The notes: generated from the sequence alone by a model not told the origin. 64,000 bases of DNA from Henricia sp. BOLD:AAB3569 (GCA_037783545.1 JBBELK010000013.1:1-64000); one strand, 5' to 3'; numbered from the stretch's first letter, positions 22,651-38,100 are shown. Made by a program: numbers and translations.

Positions 22651-25600
22651 TGCTGAAATGTGCACAACACGTTTGGGATATAGAGTTGTTTTAGCAGGCA
22701 AAATTGGAAGTTTGTCTGCAAATTCTCTCAGTTCCAAAATAGCGACCGTTTCAGACGCAAGGTTTCACGAAAGCGGCGTCTGCTCGTGCGAAAACTGTGC
22801 CGGCAGGGAGTTTTTGCTAGATTCGACGATAACTCTGTCAGTTTTAAACGGGAAATTGCTGAAATTTGCACAACACTTTGGGATATAGAGTTGTTTTAGC
22901 AGGCAAAATTGGAAGTTTGTCGGCTAATTCCTTCAGTTCCAAAATAGCGACCGTTTCAGACGCAAGGTTTCACGAAAGCGGCGTCTGCTCGTGCGAAAAC
23001 TGTGCCGGCAGGGAGTTTTTGCTAGATTCGACGATAACTCTGTCAGTTTAGACGGGAAATTGCTGAAATTTGCACAACACGTTTGGGATATAGAGTTGTT
23101 TTAGCAGGAAAAATTGGAAGTTTGTCTGCCAATTCCTTCAGTTCCAAAATAGCGACCGTTTCAGACGCAAGGTTTCACGAAAGCGGCGTCTGCTCGTGCG
23201 AAAAGGAGTTTTTGCTAGATTCGACGATAACTCTGTCGGTTTAAACGGGAAATTGCTGAAATTTGCACAACACGTTTGGGATATAGAGTTGTTTTAGCAG
23301 GCAAAATTGGAAGTTTGTCTGCCAATTCCTTCAGTTCCAAAATAGCGACCGTTTCAGACGCAAGGTTTCACGAAAGCGGCGTCTGCTCGTGCGAAAAGGA
23401 GTTTTTGCTAGATTCGACGATAACTCTGTCGGTTTAAACGGGAAATTGCTGAAATTTGCACAACACGTTTGGGATATAGAGTTGTTTTAGCAGGCAAAAT
23501 TGGAAGTTTGTCTGCCAATTCCTTCAGTTCCAAAATAGCGACCGTTTCAGACGCAAGGTTTCACGAAAGCGGCGTCTGCTCGTGCAAAAACTGTGCCGGC
23601 AGGGAGTTTTTGCTAGATTCGACGATAACTCTGTCGGTTTAAACGGGAAATTGCTGAAATTTGCACAACACGTTTGGGATATAGAGTTGTTTTAGCAGAC
23701 AAAATTGGAAGTTTGTCTGCCAATTCCTCCCTTTCCAAAATAGCGACCGTTTCAGACGCAAGGTTTCACGAAAGCGGCGTCTGCTCGTGCGAAAAGGAGT
23801 TTTTGCTAGATTCGACGATAACTCTGTCGGTTTAAACGGGAAATTGCTGAAATTTGCACAACACGTTTGGGATATAGAGTTGTTTTAGCAGGCAAAATTG
23901 GAAGTTTGTCTGCCAATTACTTCAGTTCCAAAATAGCGACCGTTTCAGACGCAAGGTTTCACGAAAGCGGCGTCTGCTCGTGCGAAAAGGAGTTTTTGCT
24001 AGATTCGACGATAACTCTGTCGGTTTAAACGGGAAATTGCTGAAATTTGCACAACACGTTTGGGATATAGAGTTGTTTTAGCAGGCAAAATTGGAAGTTT
24101 GTCTGCCAATTCCTTCAGTTCCAAAATAGCGACCGTTTCAGACGCAAGGTTTCACGAAAGCGGCGTCTGCTCGTGCGAAAAGGAGTTTTTGCTAGATTCG
24201 ACGATAACTCTGTCGGTTTAAACGGGAAATTGCTGAAATTTGCACAACACGTTTGGGATATAGAGTTGTTTTAGCAGGCAAAATTGGAAGTTTGTCTGCC
24301 AATTCCTTCAGTTCCAAAATAGCGACCGTTTCAGACGCAAGGTTTCACGAAAGCGGCGTCTGCTCGTGCGAAAACTGTGCCGGCAGGGAGTTTTTGCTAG
24401 ATTCGACGATAACTCTGTCGGTTTAAACGGGAAATTGCTGAAATGTGCACAACACGTTTGGGATATAGAGTTGTTTTAGCAGGCAAAATTGGAAGTTTGT
24501 CTGCAAATTCTCTCAGTTCCAAAATAGCGACCGTTTCAGACGCAAGGTTTCACGAAAGCGGCGTCTGCTCGTGCGAAAACTGTGCCGGCAGGGAGTTTTT
24601 GCTAGATTCGACGATAACTCTGTCAGTTTAAACGGGAAATTGCTGAAATTTGCACAACACTTTGGGATATAGAGTTGTTTTAGCAGGCAAAAATTGGAAG
24701 TTTGTCGGCCAATTCCTTCAGTTCCAAAATAGCGACCGTTTCAGACGCAAGGTTTCACGAAAGCGGCGTCTGCTCGTGCGAAAACTGTGCCGGCAGGGAG
24801 TTTTTGCTAGATTCGACGATAACTCTGTCGGTTTAAACGGGAAATTGCTGAAATTTGCACAACACGTTTGGGATATAGAGTTGTTTTAGCAGGAAAAATT
24901 GGAAGTTTGTCTGCCAATTCCTTCAGTTCCAAAATAGCGACCGTTTCAGACGCAAGGTTTCACGAAAGCGGCGTCTGCTCGTGCGAAAACTGTGCCTGCA
25001 GGGAGTTTTTGCTAGATTCGACGATAACTCTGTCGGTTTAAACGGGAAATTGCTGAAATTTGCACAACACGTTTGGGATATAGGGTTGTTTTAGCAGGCA
25101 AAATTGGAAGTTTGTCTGCCAATTCCTTCAGTTCCAAAATAGCGACCGTTTCAGACGCAAGGTTTCACGAAAGCGGCGTCTGCTCGTGCAAAAACTGTGC
25201 CGGCAGGGAGTTTTTGCTAGATTCGACGATAACTCTGTCGGTTTAAACGGGAAATTGCTGAAATTTGCACAACACGTTTGGGATATAGAGTTGTTTTAGC
25301 AGGCAAAATTGGAAGTTTGTCTGCCAATTCCTTCAGTTCCAAAATAGCGACCGTTTCAGACGCAAGGTTTCACGAAAGCGGCGTCTGCTCGTGCGAAAAG
25401 GAGTTTTTGCTAGATTCGACGATAACTCTGTCGGTTTAAACGGGAAATTGCTGAAATTTGCACAACACGTTTGGGATATAGAGTTGTTTTAGCAGGCAAA
25501 ATTGGAAGTTTGTCTGCCAATTCCTTCAGTTCCAAAATAGCGACCGTTTCAGACGCAAGGTTTCACGAAAGCGGCGTCTGCTCGTGCGAAAAGGAGTTTT

Positions 25601-28600
25601 TGCTAGATTCGACGATAACTCTGTCGGTTTTAACGGGAAATTGCTGAAATTTGCACAACACGTTTGGGATATAGAGTTGCTTTAGCAGGCAAAATTGGAA
25701 GTTTGTCGGCCAATTCCTTCAGTTCCAAAATAGCGACCGTTTCAGACGCAAGGTTTCACGAAAGCGGCGTCTGCTCGTGCGAAAACTGTGCCGGCAGGGA
25801 GTTTTTACTAGATTCGACGATAACTCTGTCGGTTTAAACGGGAAATTGCTGAAATTTGCACAACACGTTTGGGATATAGAGTTGTTTTAGCAGGCAAAAT
25901 TGGAAGTTTGTCTGCCAATTCCTTCAGTTCCAAAATAGCGACCGTTTCAGACGCAAGGTTTCACGAAAGCGGCGTCTGCTCGTGCGAAAACTGTGCCGGC
26001 AGGGAGTTTTTGCTAGATTCGACGATAACTCTGTCGGTTTAAACGGGAAATTGCTGAAATGTGCACAACACGTTTGGGATATAGAGTTGTTTTAGCAGGC
26101 AAAATTGGAAGTTTGTCTGCAAATTCTCTAAGTTCCAAAATAGCGACCGTTTCAGACGCAAGGTTTCACGAAAGCGGCGTCTGCTCGTGCGAAAACTGTG
26201 CCGGCAGGGAGTTTTTGCTAGATTCGACGATAACTCTGTCAGTTTAAACGGGAAATTGCTGAAATTTGCACAACACTTTGGGATATAGAGTTGTTTTAGC
26301 AGGCAAAATTGGAAGTTTGTCTGCAAATTCTCTAAGTTCCAAAATAGCGACCGTTTCAGACGCAAGGTTTCACGAAAGCGGCGTCTGCTCGTACGAAAAC
26401 TGTGCCGGCAGGGAGTTTTTGCTAGATTCGACGATAACTCTGTCAGTTTAAACGGGAAATTGCTGAAATTTGCACAACACTTTGGGATATAGAGTTGTTT
26501 TAGCAGGCAAAATTGGAAGTTTGTCGGCCAATTCCTTCAGTTCCAAAATAGCGACCGTTTCAGACGCAAGGTTTCACGAAAGCGGCGTCTGCTCGTGCGA
26601 AAAGGAGTTTTTGCTAGATTCGACGATAACTCTGTCGGTTTAAACGGGAAATTGCTGAAATTTGCACAACACGTTTGGGATATAGAGTTGTTTTAGCAGG
26701 CAAAATTGGAAGTTTGTCTGCCAATTCCTTCAGTTCCAAAATAGCGACCGTTTCAGACGCAAGGTTTCACGAAAGCGGCGTCTGCTCGTGCGAAAAGGAG
26801 TTTTTGCTAGATTCGACGATAACTCTGTCGGTTTAAACGGGAAATTGCTGAAATTTGCACAACACGTTTGGGATATAGAGTTGTTTTAGCAGGCAAAATT
26901 GGAAGTTTGTCTGCCAATTCCTTCAGTTCCAAAATAGCGACCGTTTCAGACGCAAGGTTTCACGAAAGCGGCGTCTGCTCGTGCGAAAAGGAGTTTTTGC
27001 TAGATTCGACGATAACTCTGTCGGTTTAAACGGGAAATTGCTGAAATTTGCACAACACGTTTGGGATATAGGGTTGTTTTAGCAGGCAAAATTGGAAGTT
27101 TGTCTGCCAATTCCTTCAGTTCCAAAATAGCGACCGTTTCAGACGCAAGGTTTCACGAAAGCGGCGTCTGCTCGTGCAAAAACTGTGCCGGCAGGGAGTT
27201 TTTGCTAGATTCGACGATAACTCTGTCGGTTTAAACGGGAAATTGCTGAAATTTGCACAACACGTTTGGGATATAGAGTTGTTTTAGCAGGCAAAATTGG
27301 AAGTTTGTCTGCCAATTCCTTCAGTTCCAAAATAGCGACCGTTTCAGACGCAAGGTTTCACGAAAGCGGCGTCTGCTCGTGCGAAAAGGAGTTTTTGCTA
27401 GATTCGACGATAACTCTGTCGGTTTAAACGGGAAATTGCTGAAATTTGCACAACACGTTTGGGATATAGAGTTGTTTTAGCAGGCAAAATTGGAAGTTTG
27501 TCTGCCAATTCCTTCAGTTCCAAAATAGCGACCGTTTCAGACGCAAGGTTTCACGAAAGCGGCGTCTGCTCGTGCGAAAAGGAGTTTTTGCTAGATTCGA
27601 CGATAACTCTGTCGGTTTGAACGGGAAATTGCTGAAATTTGCACAACACGTTTGGGATATAGAGTTGTTTTAGCAGGCAAAATTGGAAGTTTGTCTGCCA
27701 ATTCCTTCAGTTCCAAAATAGCGACCGTTTTAGACGCAAGGTTTCACGAAAGCGGCGTCTGCTCGTGCGAAAACTGTGCCGGCAGGGAGTTTTTGCTAGA
27801 TTCGACGATAACTCTGTCGGTTTAAACGGGAAATTCCTGAAATTTGCACAACACTTTGGGATATAGAGTTGTTTTAGCAGGCAAAATTGGAAGTTTGTCG
27901 GCCAATTCCTTCAGTTCCAAAATAGCGACCGTTTCAGACGCAAGGTTTCACGAAAGCGGCGTCTGCTCGTGCGAAAACTGTGCCGGCAGGGAGTTTTTGC
28001 TAGATTCGACGATAACTCTGTCAGTTTAAACGGGAAATTGCTGAAATTTGCACAAGACGTTTGGGATATAGAGTTGTTTTAGCAGGAAAAATTGGAAGTT
28101 TGTCTGCCAATTCCTTCAGTTCCAAAATAGCGACCGTTTCAGACGCAAGGTTTCACGAAAGCGGCGTCTGCTCGTGCGAAAACTGTGCCTGCAGGGAGTT
28201 TTTCCTAGATTCGACGATAACTCTGTCGGTTTAAACGGGAAATTGCTGAAATTTACACAACACGTTTGGGATATAGAGTTGTTTTAGCAGGCAAAATTGG
28301 AAGTTTGTCTGCCAATTCCTTCAGTTCCAAAATAGCGACCGTTTCAAATGCAAGGTTTCACGAAAGCGGCGTCTGCTCGTGCGAAAAGGAGTTTTTGCTA
28401 GATTCGACGATAACTCTGTCGGTTTAAACGGGAAATTGCTGAAATTTGCACAACACGTTTGGGATATAGAGTTGTTTTAGCAGGCAAAATTGGAAGTTTG
28501 TCTGCCAATTCCTTCAGTTCCAAAATAGCGACCGTTTCAGACGCAAGGTTTCACGAAAGCGGCGTCTGCTCGTGCGAAAAGGAGTTTTTGCTAGATTCGA

Positions 28601-31600
28601 CGATAACTCTGTCGGTTTTAACGGGAAATTGCTGAAATTTGCACAACACGTTTGGGATATAGAGTTGCTTTAGCAGGCAAAATTGGAAGTTTGTCGGCCA
28701 ATTCCTTCAGTTCCAAAATAGCGACCGTTTCAGACGCAAGGTTTCACGAAAGCGGCGTCTACTCGTGCGAAAACTGTGCCGGCAGGGAGTTTTTACTAGA
28801 TTCGACGATAACTCTGTCGGTTTAAACGGGAAATTGCTGAAATTTGCACAACACGTTTGGGATATAGAGTTGTTTTAGCAGGCAAAATTGGAAGTTTGTC
28901 TGCCAATTCCTTCAGTTCCAAAATAGCGACCGTTTCAGACGCAAGGTTTCACGAAAGCGGCGTCTGCTCGTGCGAAAACTGTGCCGGCAGGGAGTTTTTG
29001 CTAGATTCGACGATAACTCTGTCGGTTTAAACGGGAAATTGCTGAAATGTGCACAACACGTTTGGGATATAGAGTTGTTTTAGCAGGCAAAATTGGAAGT
29101 TTGTCTGCAAATTCTCTAAGTTCCAAAATAGCGACCGTTTCAGACGCAAGGTTTCACGAAAGCGGCGTCTGCTCGTGCGAAAACTGTGCCGGCAGGGAGT
29201 TTTTGCTAGATTCGACGATAACTCTGTCAGTTTAAACGGGAAATTGCTGAAATTTGCACAACACTTTGGGATATAGAGTTGTTTTAGCAGGCAAAATTGG
29301 AAGTTTGTCTGCAAATTCTCTAAGTTCCAAAATAGCGACCGTTTCAGACGCAAGGTTTCACGAAAGCGGCGTCTGCTCGTGCGAAAACTGTGCCGGCAGG
29401 GAGTTTTTGCTAGATTCGACGATAACTCTGTCAGTTTAAACGGGAAATTGCTGAAATTTGCACAACACTTTGGGATATAGAGTTGTTTTAGCAGGCAAAA
29501 TTGGAAGTTTGTCGGCCAATTCCTTCAGTTCCAAAATAGCGACCGTTTCAGACGCAAGGTTTCACGAAAGCGGCGTCTGCTCGTGCGAAAAGGAGTTTTT
29601 GCTAGATTCGACGATAACTCTGTCGGTTTAAACGGGAAATTGCTGAAATTTGCACAACACGTTTGGGATATAGAGTTGTTTTAGCAGGCAAAATTGGAAG
29701 TTTGTCTGCCAATTCCTTCAGTTCCAAAATAGCGACCGTTTCAGACGCAAGGTTTCACGAAAGCGGCGTCTGCTCGTGCGAAAAGGAGTTTTTGCTAGAT
29801 TCGACGATAACTCTGTCGGTTTAAACGGGAAATTGCTGAAATTTGCACAACACGTTTGGGATATAAAGTTGTTTTAGCAGGCAAAATTTGAAGTTTGTCG
29901 GCCAATTCCTTCAGTTCCAAAATAGCGACCGTTTCAGACGCAAGGTTTCACGAAAGCGGCGTCTGCTCGTGCGAAAAGGAGTTTTTGCTAGATTCGACGA
30001 TAACTCTGTCGGTTTAAACGGGAAATTGCTGAAATTTGCACAACACGTTTGGGATATAGAGTTGTTTTAGCAGGCAAAATTGGAAGTTTGTCTGCCAATT
30101 CCTTCAGTTCCAAAATAGCGACCGTTTCAGACGCAAGGTTTCACGAAAGCGGCGTCTGCTCGTGCGAAAACTGTGCCGGCAGGGAGTTTTTACTAGATTC
30201 GACGATAACTCTGTCGGTTTAAACGGGAAATTGCTGAAATTTGCACAACACGTTTGGGATATAGAGTTGTTTTAGCAGGCAAAATTGGAAGTTTGTCTGC
30301 CAATTCCTTCAGTTCCAAAATAGCGACCGTTTCAGACGCAAGGTTTCTCGAAAGCGGCGTCTGCTCGTGCGAAAACTGTGCCGGCAGGGAGTTTTTGCTA
30401 GATTCGACGATAACTCTGTCGGTTTAAACGGGAAATTGCTGAAATGTGCACAACACGTTTGGGATATAGAGTTGTTTTAGCAGGCAAAATTGGAAGTTTG
30501 TCTGCCAATTCCTTCAGTTCCAAAATAGCGACCGTTTCAGACGCAAGGTTTCACGAAAGCGGCGTCTGCTCGTGCGAAAAGGAGTTTTTGCTAGATTCGA
30601 CGATAACTCTGTCGGTTTAAACGGGAAATTGCTGAAATTTGCACAACACGTTCGGGATATAGAGTTGTTTTAGCAGGCAAAATTGGAAGTTTGTCTGCCA
30701 ATTCCTTCAGTTCCAAAATAGCGACCGTTTCAGACGCAAGGTTTCACGAAAGCGGCGTCTGCTCGTGCGAAAAGGAGTTTTTGCTAGATTCGACGATAAC
30801 TCTGTCGGTTTAAACGGGAAATTGCTGAAATTTGCACAACACGTTTGGGATATAGAGTTGTTTTAGCAGGCAAAATTGGAAGTTTGTCTGCCAATTCCTT
30901 CAGTTCCAAAATAGCGACCGTTTCAGACGCAAGGTTTCACGAAAGCGGCGTCTGCTCGTGCGAAAACTGTGCCGGCAGGGAGTTTTTGCTAGATTCGACG
31001 ATAACTCTGTCGGTTTAAACGGGAAATTGCTGAAATTTGCACAACACTTTGGGATATAGAGTTGTTTTAGCAGGCAAAATTGGAAGTTTGTCGGCCAATT
31101 CCTTCAGTTCCAAAATAGCGACCGTTTCAGACGCAAGGTTTCACGAAAGCGGCGTCTGCTCGTGCGAAAACTGTGCCGGCAGGGAGTTTTTGCTAGATTC
31201 GACGATAACTCTGTCAGTTTAAACGGGAAATTGCTGAAATTTGCACAACACGTTTGGGATATAGAGTTGTTTTAGCAGGAAAAATTGGAAGTTTGTCTGC
31301 CAATTCCTTCAGTTCCAAAATAGCGACCGTTTCAGACGCAAGGTTTCACGAAAGCGGCGTCTGCTCGTGCGAAAACTGTGCCTGCAGGGAGTTTTTCCTA
31401 GATTCGACGATAACTCTGTCGGTTTAAACGGGAAATTGCTGAAATTTGCACAACACGTTTGGGATATAGAGTTGTTTTAGCAGGCAAAATTGGAAGTTTG
31501 TCTGCCAATTCCTTCAGTTCCAAAATAGCGACCGTTTCAGACGCAAGGTTTCACGAAAGCGGCGTCTGCTCGTGCGAAAAGGAGTTTTTGCTAGATTCGA

Positions 31601-34600
31601 CGATAACTCTGTCGGTTTAAACGGGAAATTGCTGAAATTTGCACAACACGTTTGGGATATAGAGTTGTTTTAGCAGGCAAAATTGGAAGTTTGTCTGCCA
31701 ATTCCTTCAGTTCCAAAATAGCGACCGTTTCAGACGCAAGGTTTCACGAAAGCGGCGTCTGCTCGTGCGAAAAGGAGTTTTTGCTAGATTCGACGATAAC
31801 TCTGTCGGTTTAAACGGGAAATTGCTGAAATTTGCACAACACGTTTGGGATATAGAGTTGTTTTAGCAGGCAAAATTGGAAGTTTGTCTGCCAATTCCTT
31901 CAGTTCCAAAATAGCGACCGTTTCAGACGCAAGGTTTCACGAAAGCGGCGTCTGCTCGTGCGAAAAGGAGTTTTTGCTAGATTCGACGATAACTCTGTCG
32001 GTTTAAACGGGAAATTGCTGAAATTTGCACAACACGTTTGGGATATAGGGTTGTTTTAGCAGGCAAAATTGGAAGTTTGTCTGCCAATTCCTTCAGTTCC
32101 AAAATAGCGACCGTTTCAGACGCAAGGTTTCACGAAAGCGGCGTCTGCTCGTGCAAAAACTGTGCCGGCAGGGAGTTTTTGCTAGATTCGACGATAACTC
32201 TGTCGGTTTAAACGGGAAATTGCTGAAATTTGCACAACACGTTTGGGATATAGAGTTGTTTTAGCAGGCAAAATTGGAAGTTTGTCTGCCAATTCCTTCA
32301 GTTCCAAAATAGCGACCGTTTAAGACGCAAGGTTTCACGAAAGCGGCGTCTGCTCGTGCGAAAAGGAGTTTTTGCTAGATTCGACGATAACTCTGTCGGT
32401 TTAAACGGGAAATTGCTGAAATTTGCACAACACGTTTGGGATATAGAGTTGTTTTAGCAGGTAAAATTGGAAGTTTGTCTGCCAATTCCTTCAGTTCCAA
32501 AATAGCGACCGTTTCAGACGCAAGGTTTCACGAAAGCGGCGTCTGCTCGTGCGAAAAGGAGTTTTTGCTAGATTCGACGATAACTCTGTCGGTTTAAACG
32601 GGAAATTGCTGAAATTTGCACAACACGTTTGGGATATAGAGTTGTTTTAGCAGGCAAAATTGGAAGTTTGTCTGCCAATTCCTTCAGTTCCAAAATAGCG
32701 ACCGTTTCAGACGCAAGGTTTCACGAAAGCGGCGTCTGCTCGTGCGAAAAGGAGTTTTTGCTAGATTCGACGATAACTCTGTCGGTTTAAACGGGAAATT
32801 GCTGAAATTTGCACAACACGTTTGGGATATAGAGTTGTTTTAGCAGGAAAAATTGGAAGTTTGTCTGCCAATTCCTTCAGTTCCAAAATAGCGACCGTTT
32901 CAGACGCAAGGTTTCACGAAAGCGGCGTCTGCTCGTGCGAAAACTGTGCCTGCAGGGAGTTTTTCCTAGATTCGACGATAACTCTGTCGGTTTAAACGGG
33001 AAATTGCTGAAATTTGCACAACACGTTTGGGATATAGAGTTGTTTTAGCAGGCAAAATTGGAAGTTTGTCTGCCAATTCCTTCAGTTCCAAAATAGCGAC
33101 CGTTTCAGACGCAAGGTTTCACGAAAGCGGCGTCTGCTCGTGCGAAAAGGAGTTTTTGCTAGATTCGACGATAACTCTGTCGGTTTAAACGGGAAATTGC
33201 TGAAATTTGCACAACACGTTTGGGATATAGAGTTGTTTTAGCAGGCAAAATTGGAAGTTTGTCTGCCAATTCCTTCAGTTCCAAAATAGCGACCGTTTCA
33301 GACGCAAGGTTTCACGAAAGCGGCGTCTGCTCGTGCGAAAAGGAGTTTTTGCTAGATTCGACGATAACTCTGTCGGTTTAAACGGGAAATTGCTGAAATT
33401 TGCACAACACGTTTGGGATATAGAGTTGTTTTAGCAGGCAAAATTGGAAGTTTGTCTGCCAATTCCTTCAGTTCCAAAATAGCGACCGTTTCAGACGCAA
33501 GGTTTCACGAAAGCGGCGTCTGCTCGTGCGAAAAGGAGTTTTTGCTAGATTCGACGATAACTCTGTCGGTTTAAACGGGAAATTGCTGAAATTTGCACAA
33601 CACGTTTGGGATATAGGGTTGTTTTAGCAGGCAAAATTGGAAGTTTGTCTGCCAATTCCTTCAGTTCCAAAATAGCGACCGTTTCAGACGCAAGGTTTCA
33701 CGAAAGCGGCGTCTGCTCGTGCAAAAACTATGCCGGCAGGGAGTTTTTGCTAGATTCGACGATAACTCTGTCGGTTTAAACGGGAAATTGCTGAAATTTG
33801 CACAACACGTTTGGGATATAGAGTTGTTTTAGCAGGCAAAATTGGAAGTTTGTCTGCCAATTCCTTCAGTTCCAAAATAGCGACCGTTTCAGACGCAAGG
33901 TTTCACGAAAGCGGCGTCTGCTCGTGCGAAAAGGAGTTTTTGCTAGATTCGACGATAACTCTGTCGGTTTAAACGGGAAATTGCTGAAATTTGCACAACA
34001 CGTTTGGGATATAGAGTTGTTTTAGCAGGTAAAATTGGAAGTTTGTCTGCCAATTCCTTCAGTTCCAAAATAGCGACCGTTTCAGACGCAAGGTTTCACG
34101 AAAGCGGCGTCTGCTCGTGCGAAAAGGAGTTTTTGCTAGATTCGACGATAACTCTGTCGGTTTAAACGGGAAATTGCTGAAATTTGCACAACACGTTTGG
34201 GATATAGAGTTGTTTTAGCAGGCAAAATTGGAAGTTTGTCTGCCAATTCCTTCAGTTCCAAAATAGCGACCGTTTCAGACGCAAGGTTTCACGAAAGCGG
34301 CGTCTGCTCGTGCGAAAACTGTGCCGGCAGGGAGTTTTTGCTAGATTCGACGATAACTCTGTCGGTTTAAACGGGAAATTGCTGAAATGTGCACAACACG
34401 TTTGGGATATAGAGTTGTTTTAGCAGGCAAAATTGGAAGTTTGTCTGCAAATTCTCTCAGTTCCAAAATAGCGACCGTTTCAGACGCAAGGTTTCACGAA
34501 AGCGGCGTCTGCTCGTGCGAAAAGGAGTTTTTGCTAGATTCGACGATAACTCTGTCGGTTTAAACGGGAAATTGCTGAAATTTGCACAACACGTTTGGGA

Positions 34601-37600
34601 TATAGAGTTGTTTTAGCAGGTAAAATTGGAAGTTTGTCTGCCAATTCCTTCAGTTCCAAAATAGCGACCGTTTCAGACGCAAGGTTTCACGAAAGCGGCG
34701 TCTGCTCGTGCGAAAAGGAGTTTTTGCTAGATTCGACGATAACTCTGTCGGTTTAAACGGGAAATTGCTGAAATTTGCACAACACGTTTGGGATATAGAG
34801 TTGTTTTAGCAGGCAAAATTGGAAGTTTGTCTGCCAATTCCTTCAGTTCCAAAATAGCGACCGTTTCAGACGCAAGGTTTCACGAAAGCGGCGTCTGCTC
34901 GTGCGAAAACTGTGCCGGCAGGGAGTTTTTGCTAGATTCGACGATAACTCTGTCGGTTTAAACGGGAAATTGCTGAAATGTGCACAACACGTTTGGGATA
35001 TAGAGTTGTTTTAGCAGGCAAAATTGGAAGTTTGTCTGCAAATTCTCTTCAGTTCCAAAATAGCGACCGTTTCAGACGCAAGGTTTCACGAAAGCGGCGT
35101 CTGCTCGTGCGAAAACTGTGCCTGCAGGAGTTTTTCCTAGATTCGACGATAACTCTGTCGGTTTAAACGGGAAATTGCTGAAATTTGCACAACACGTTTG
35201 GGATATAGAGTTGTTTTAGCAGGCAAAATTGGAAGTTTGTCTGCCAATTCCTTCAGTTCCAAAATAGCGACCGTTTCAGACGCAAGGTTTCACGAAAGCG
35301 GCGTCTGCTCGTGCGAAAAGGAGTTTTTGCTAGATTCGACGATAACTCTGTCGGTTTAAACGGGAAATTGCTGAAATTTGCACAACACGTTTGGGATATA
35401 GAGTTGTTTTAGCAGGCAAAATTGGAAGTTTGTCTGCCAATTCCTTCAGTTCCAAAATAGCGACCGTTTCAGACGCAAGGTTTCACGAAAGCGGCGTCTG
35501 CTCGTGCGAAAAGGAGTTTTTGCTAGATTCGACGATAACTCTGTCGGTTTAAACGGGAAATTGCTGAAATTTGCACAACACGTTTGGGATATAGAGTTGT
35601 TTTAGCAGGCAAAATTGGAAGTTTGTCTGCCAATTCCTTCAGTTCCAAAATAGCGACCGTTTCAGACGCAAGGTTTCACGAAAGCGGCGTCTGCTCGTGC
35701 GAAAAGGAGTTTTTGCTAGATTCGACGATAACTCTGTCGGTTTAAACGGGAAATTGCTGAAATTTGCACAACACGTTTGGGATATAGAGTTGTTTTAGCA
35801 GGCAAAATTGGAAGTTTGTCTGCCAATTCCTTCAGTTCCAAAATAGCGACCGTTTCAGACGCAAGGTTTCACGAAAGCGGCGTCTGCTCGTGCGAAAAGG
35901 AGTTTTTGCTAGATTCGACGATAACTCTGTCGGTTTAAACGGGAAATTGCTGAAATTTGCACAACACGTTTGGGATATAGAGTTGTTTTAGCAGGCAAAA
36001 TTGGAAGTTTGTCTGCCAATTCCTTCAGTTCCAAAATAGCGACCGTTTCAGACGCAAGGTTTCACGAAAGCGGCGTCTGCTCGTGCGAAAAGGAGTTTTT
36101 GCTAGATTCGACGATAACTCTGTCGGTTTAAACGGGAAATTGCTGAAATTTGCACAACACGTTTGGGATATAGAGTTGTTTTAGCAGGCAAAATTGGAAG
36201 TTTGTCTGCCAATTCCTTCAGTTCCAAAATAGCGACCGTTTCAGACGCAAGGTTTCACGAAAGCGGCGTCTGCTCGTGCGAAAACTGTACCGGCAGGGAG
36301 TTTTTGCTAGATTCGACGATAACTCTGTCGGTTTAAACGGGAAATTGCTGAAATTTGCACAACACGTTTGGGATATAGAGTTGTTTTAGCAGGCAAAATT
36401 GGAAGTTTGTCTGCCAATTCCTTCAGTTCCAAAATAGCGACCGTTTCAGACGCAAGGTTTCACGAAAGCGGCGTCTGCTCGTGCGAAAAGGAGTTTTTGC
36501 TAGATTCGACGATAACTCTGTCGGTTTAAACGGGAAATTGCTGAAATTTGCACAACACGTTTGGGATATAGAGTTGTTTTAGCAGGCAAAATTGGAAGTT
36601 TGTCTGCCAATTCCTTCAGTTCCAAAATAGCGACCGTTTCAGACGCAAGGTTTCACGAAAGCGGCGTCTGCTCGTGCGAAAACTATGCCGGCAGGGAGTT
36701 TTTGCTAGATTCGACGATAACTCTGTCGGTTTAAACGGGAAATTGCTGAAATTTGCACAACACGTTTGGGATATAGAGTTGTTTTAGCAGGCAAAATTGG
36801 AAGTTTGTCTGCCAATTCCTTCAGTTCCAAAATAGCGACCGTTTCAGACGCAAGGTTTCACGAAAGCGGCGTCTGCTCGTGCGAAAAGGAGTTTTTGCTA
36901 GATTCGACGATAACTCTGTCGGTTTAAACGGGAAATTGCTGAAATTTGCACAACACGTTTGGGATATAGAGTTGTTTTAGCAGGCAAAATTGGAAGTTTG
37001 TCTGCCAATTCCTTCAGTTCCAAAATAGCGACCGTTTCAGACGCAAGGTTTCACGAAAGCGGCGTCTGCTCGTGCGAAAAGGAGTTTTTGCTAGATTCGA
37101 CGATAACTCTGTCGGTTTAAACGGGAAATTGCTGAAATTTGCACAACACGTTTGGGATATAGAGTTGTTTTAGCAGGCAAAATTGGAAGTTTGTCTGCCA
37201 ATTCCTTCAGTTCCAAAATAGCGACCGTTTCAGACGCAAGGTTTCACGAAAGCGGCGTCTGCTCGTGCGAAAACTGTGCCGGCAGGGAGTTTTTGCTAGA
37301 TTCGACGATAACTCTGTCGGTTTAAACGGGAAATTGCTGAAATTTGCACAACACGTTTGGGATATAGAGTTGTTTTAGCAGGCAAAATTGGAAGTTTGTC
37401 TGCCAATTCTCTCAGTTCCAAAATAGCGACCGTTTCAGACGCAAGGTTTCACGAAAGCGGCGTCTGCTCGTGCGAAAAGGAGTTTTTGCTAGATTCGACG
37501 ATAACTCTGTCGGTTTAAACGGGAAATTGCTGAAATTTGCACAACACGTTTGGGATATAGAGTTGTTTTAGCAGGTAAAATTGGAAGTTTGTCTGCCAAT

Positions 37601-38100
37601 TCCTTCAGTTCCAAAATAGCGACCGTTTCAGACGCAAGGTTTCACGAAAGCGGCGTCTGCTCGTGCGAAAAGGAGTTTTTGCTAGATTCGACGATAACTC
37701 TGTCGGTTTAAACGGGAAATTGCTGAAATTTGCACAACACGTTTGGGATATAGAGTTGTTTTAGCAGGCAAAATTGGAAGTTTGTCTGCCAATTCCTTCA
37801 GTTCCAAAATAGCGACCGTTTCAGACGCAAGGTTTCACGAAAGCGGCGTCTGCTCGTGCGAAAACTGTGCCGGCAGGGAGTTTTTGCTAGATTCGACGAT
37901 AACTCTGTCGGTTTAAACGGGAAATTGCTGAAATTTGCACAAACACGTTTGGGATATAGAGTTGTTTTAGCAGGCAAAATTGGAAGTTTGTCTGCCAATT
38001 CCTTCAGTTCCAAAATAGCGACCGTTTCAGACGCAAGGTTTCACGAAAGCGGCGTCTGCTCGTGCGAAAAGGAGTTTTTGCTAGATTCGACGATAACTCT
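22651..38100 (+). repeat. Satellite sub-domain C (1,568/2,988/3,193-bp blocks)
   Basis: Diagnostic variants are cacaacactttggg (one C and one G lost), aattctctcag or aattctctaag, gcaggaaaaattgg, the cctgcaggg module and tttttcctag. Block periods are visible from paired private variants. The gttttaacggg variant at about 25,626 and 28,614 is 2,988 bp apart. The aggaaaaatt variant at 28,084 and 31,277 is 3,193 bp apart, and at 31,277 and 32,845 is 1,568 bp apart. The atataggg variant at 32,043 and 33,611 is again 1,568 bp apart, which equals six short plus two long units. The domain grades into the next one rather than ending at a sharp boundary. Confidence 0.8.
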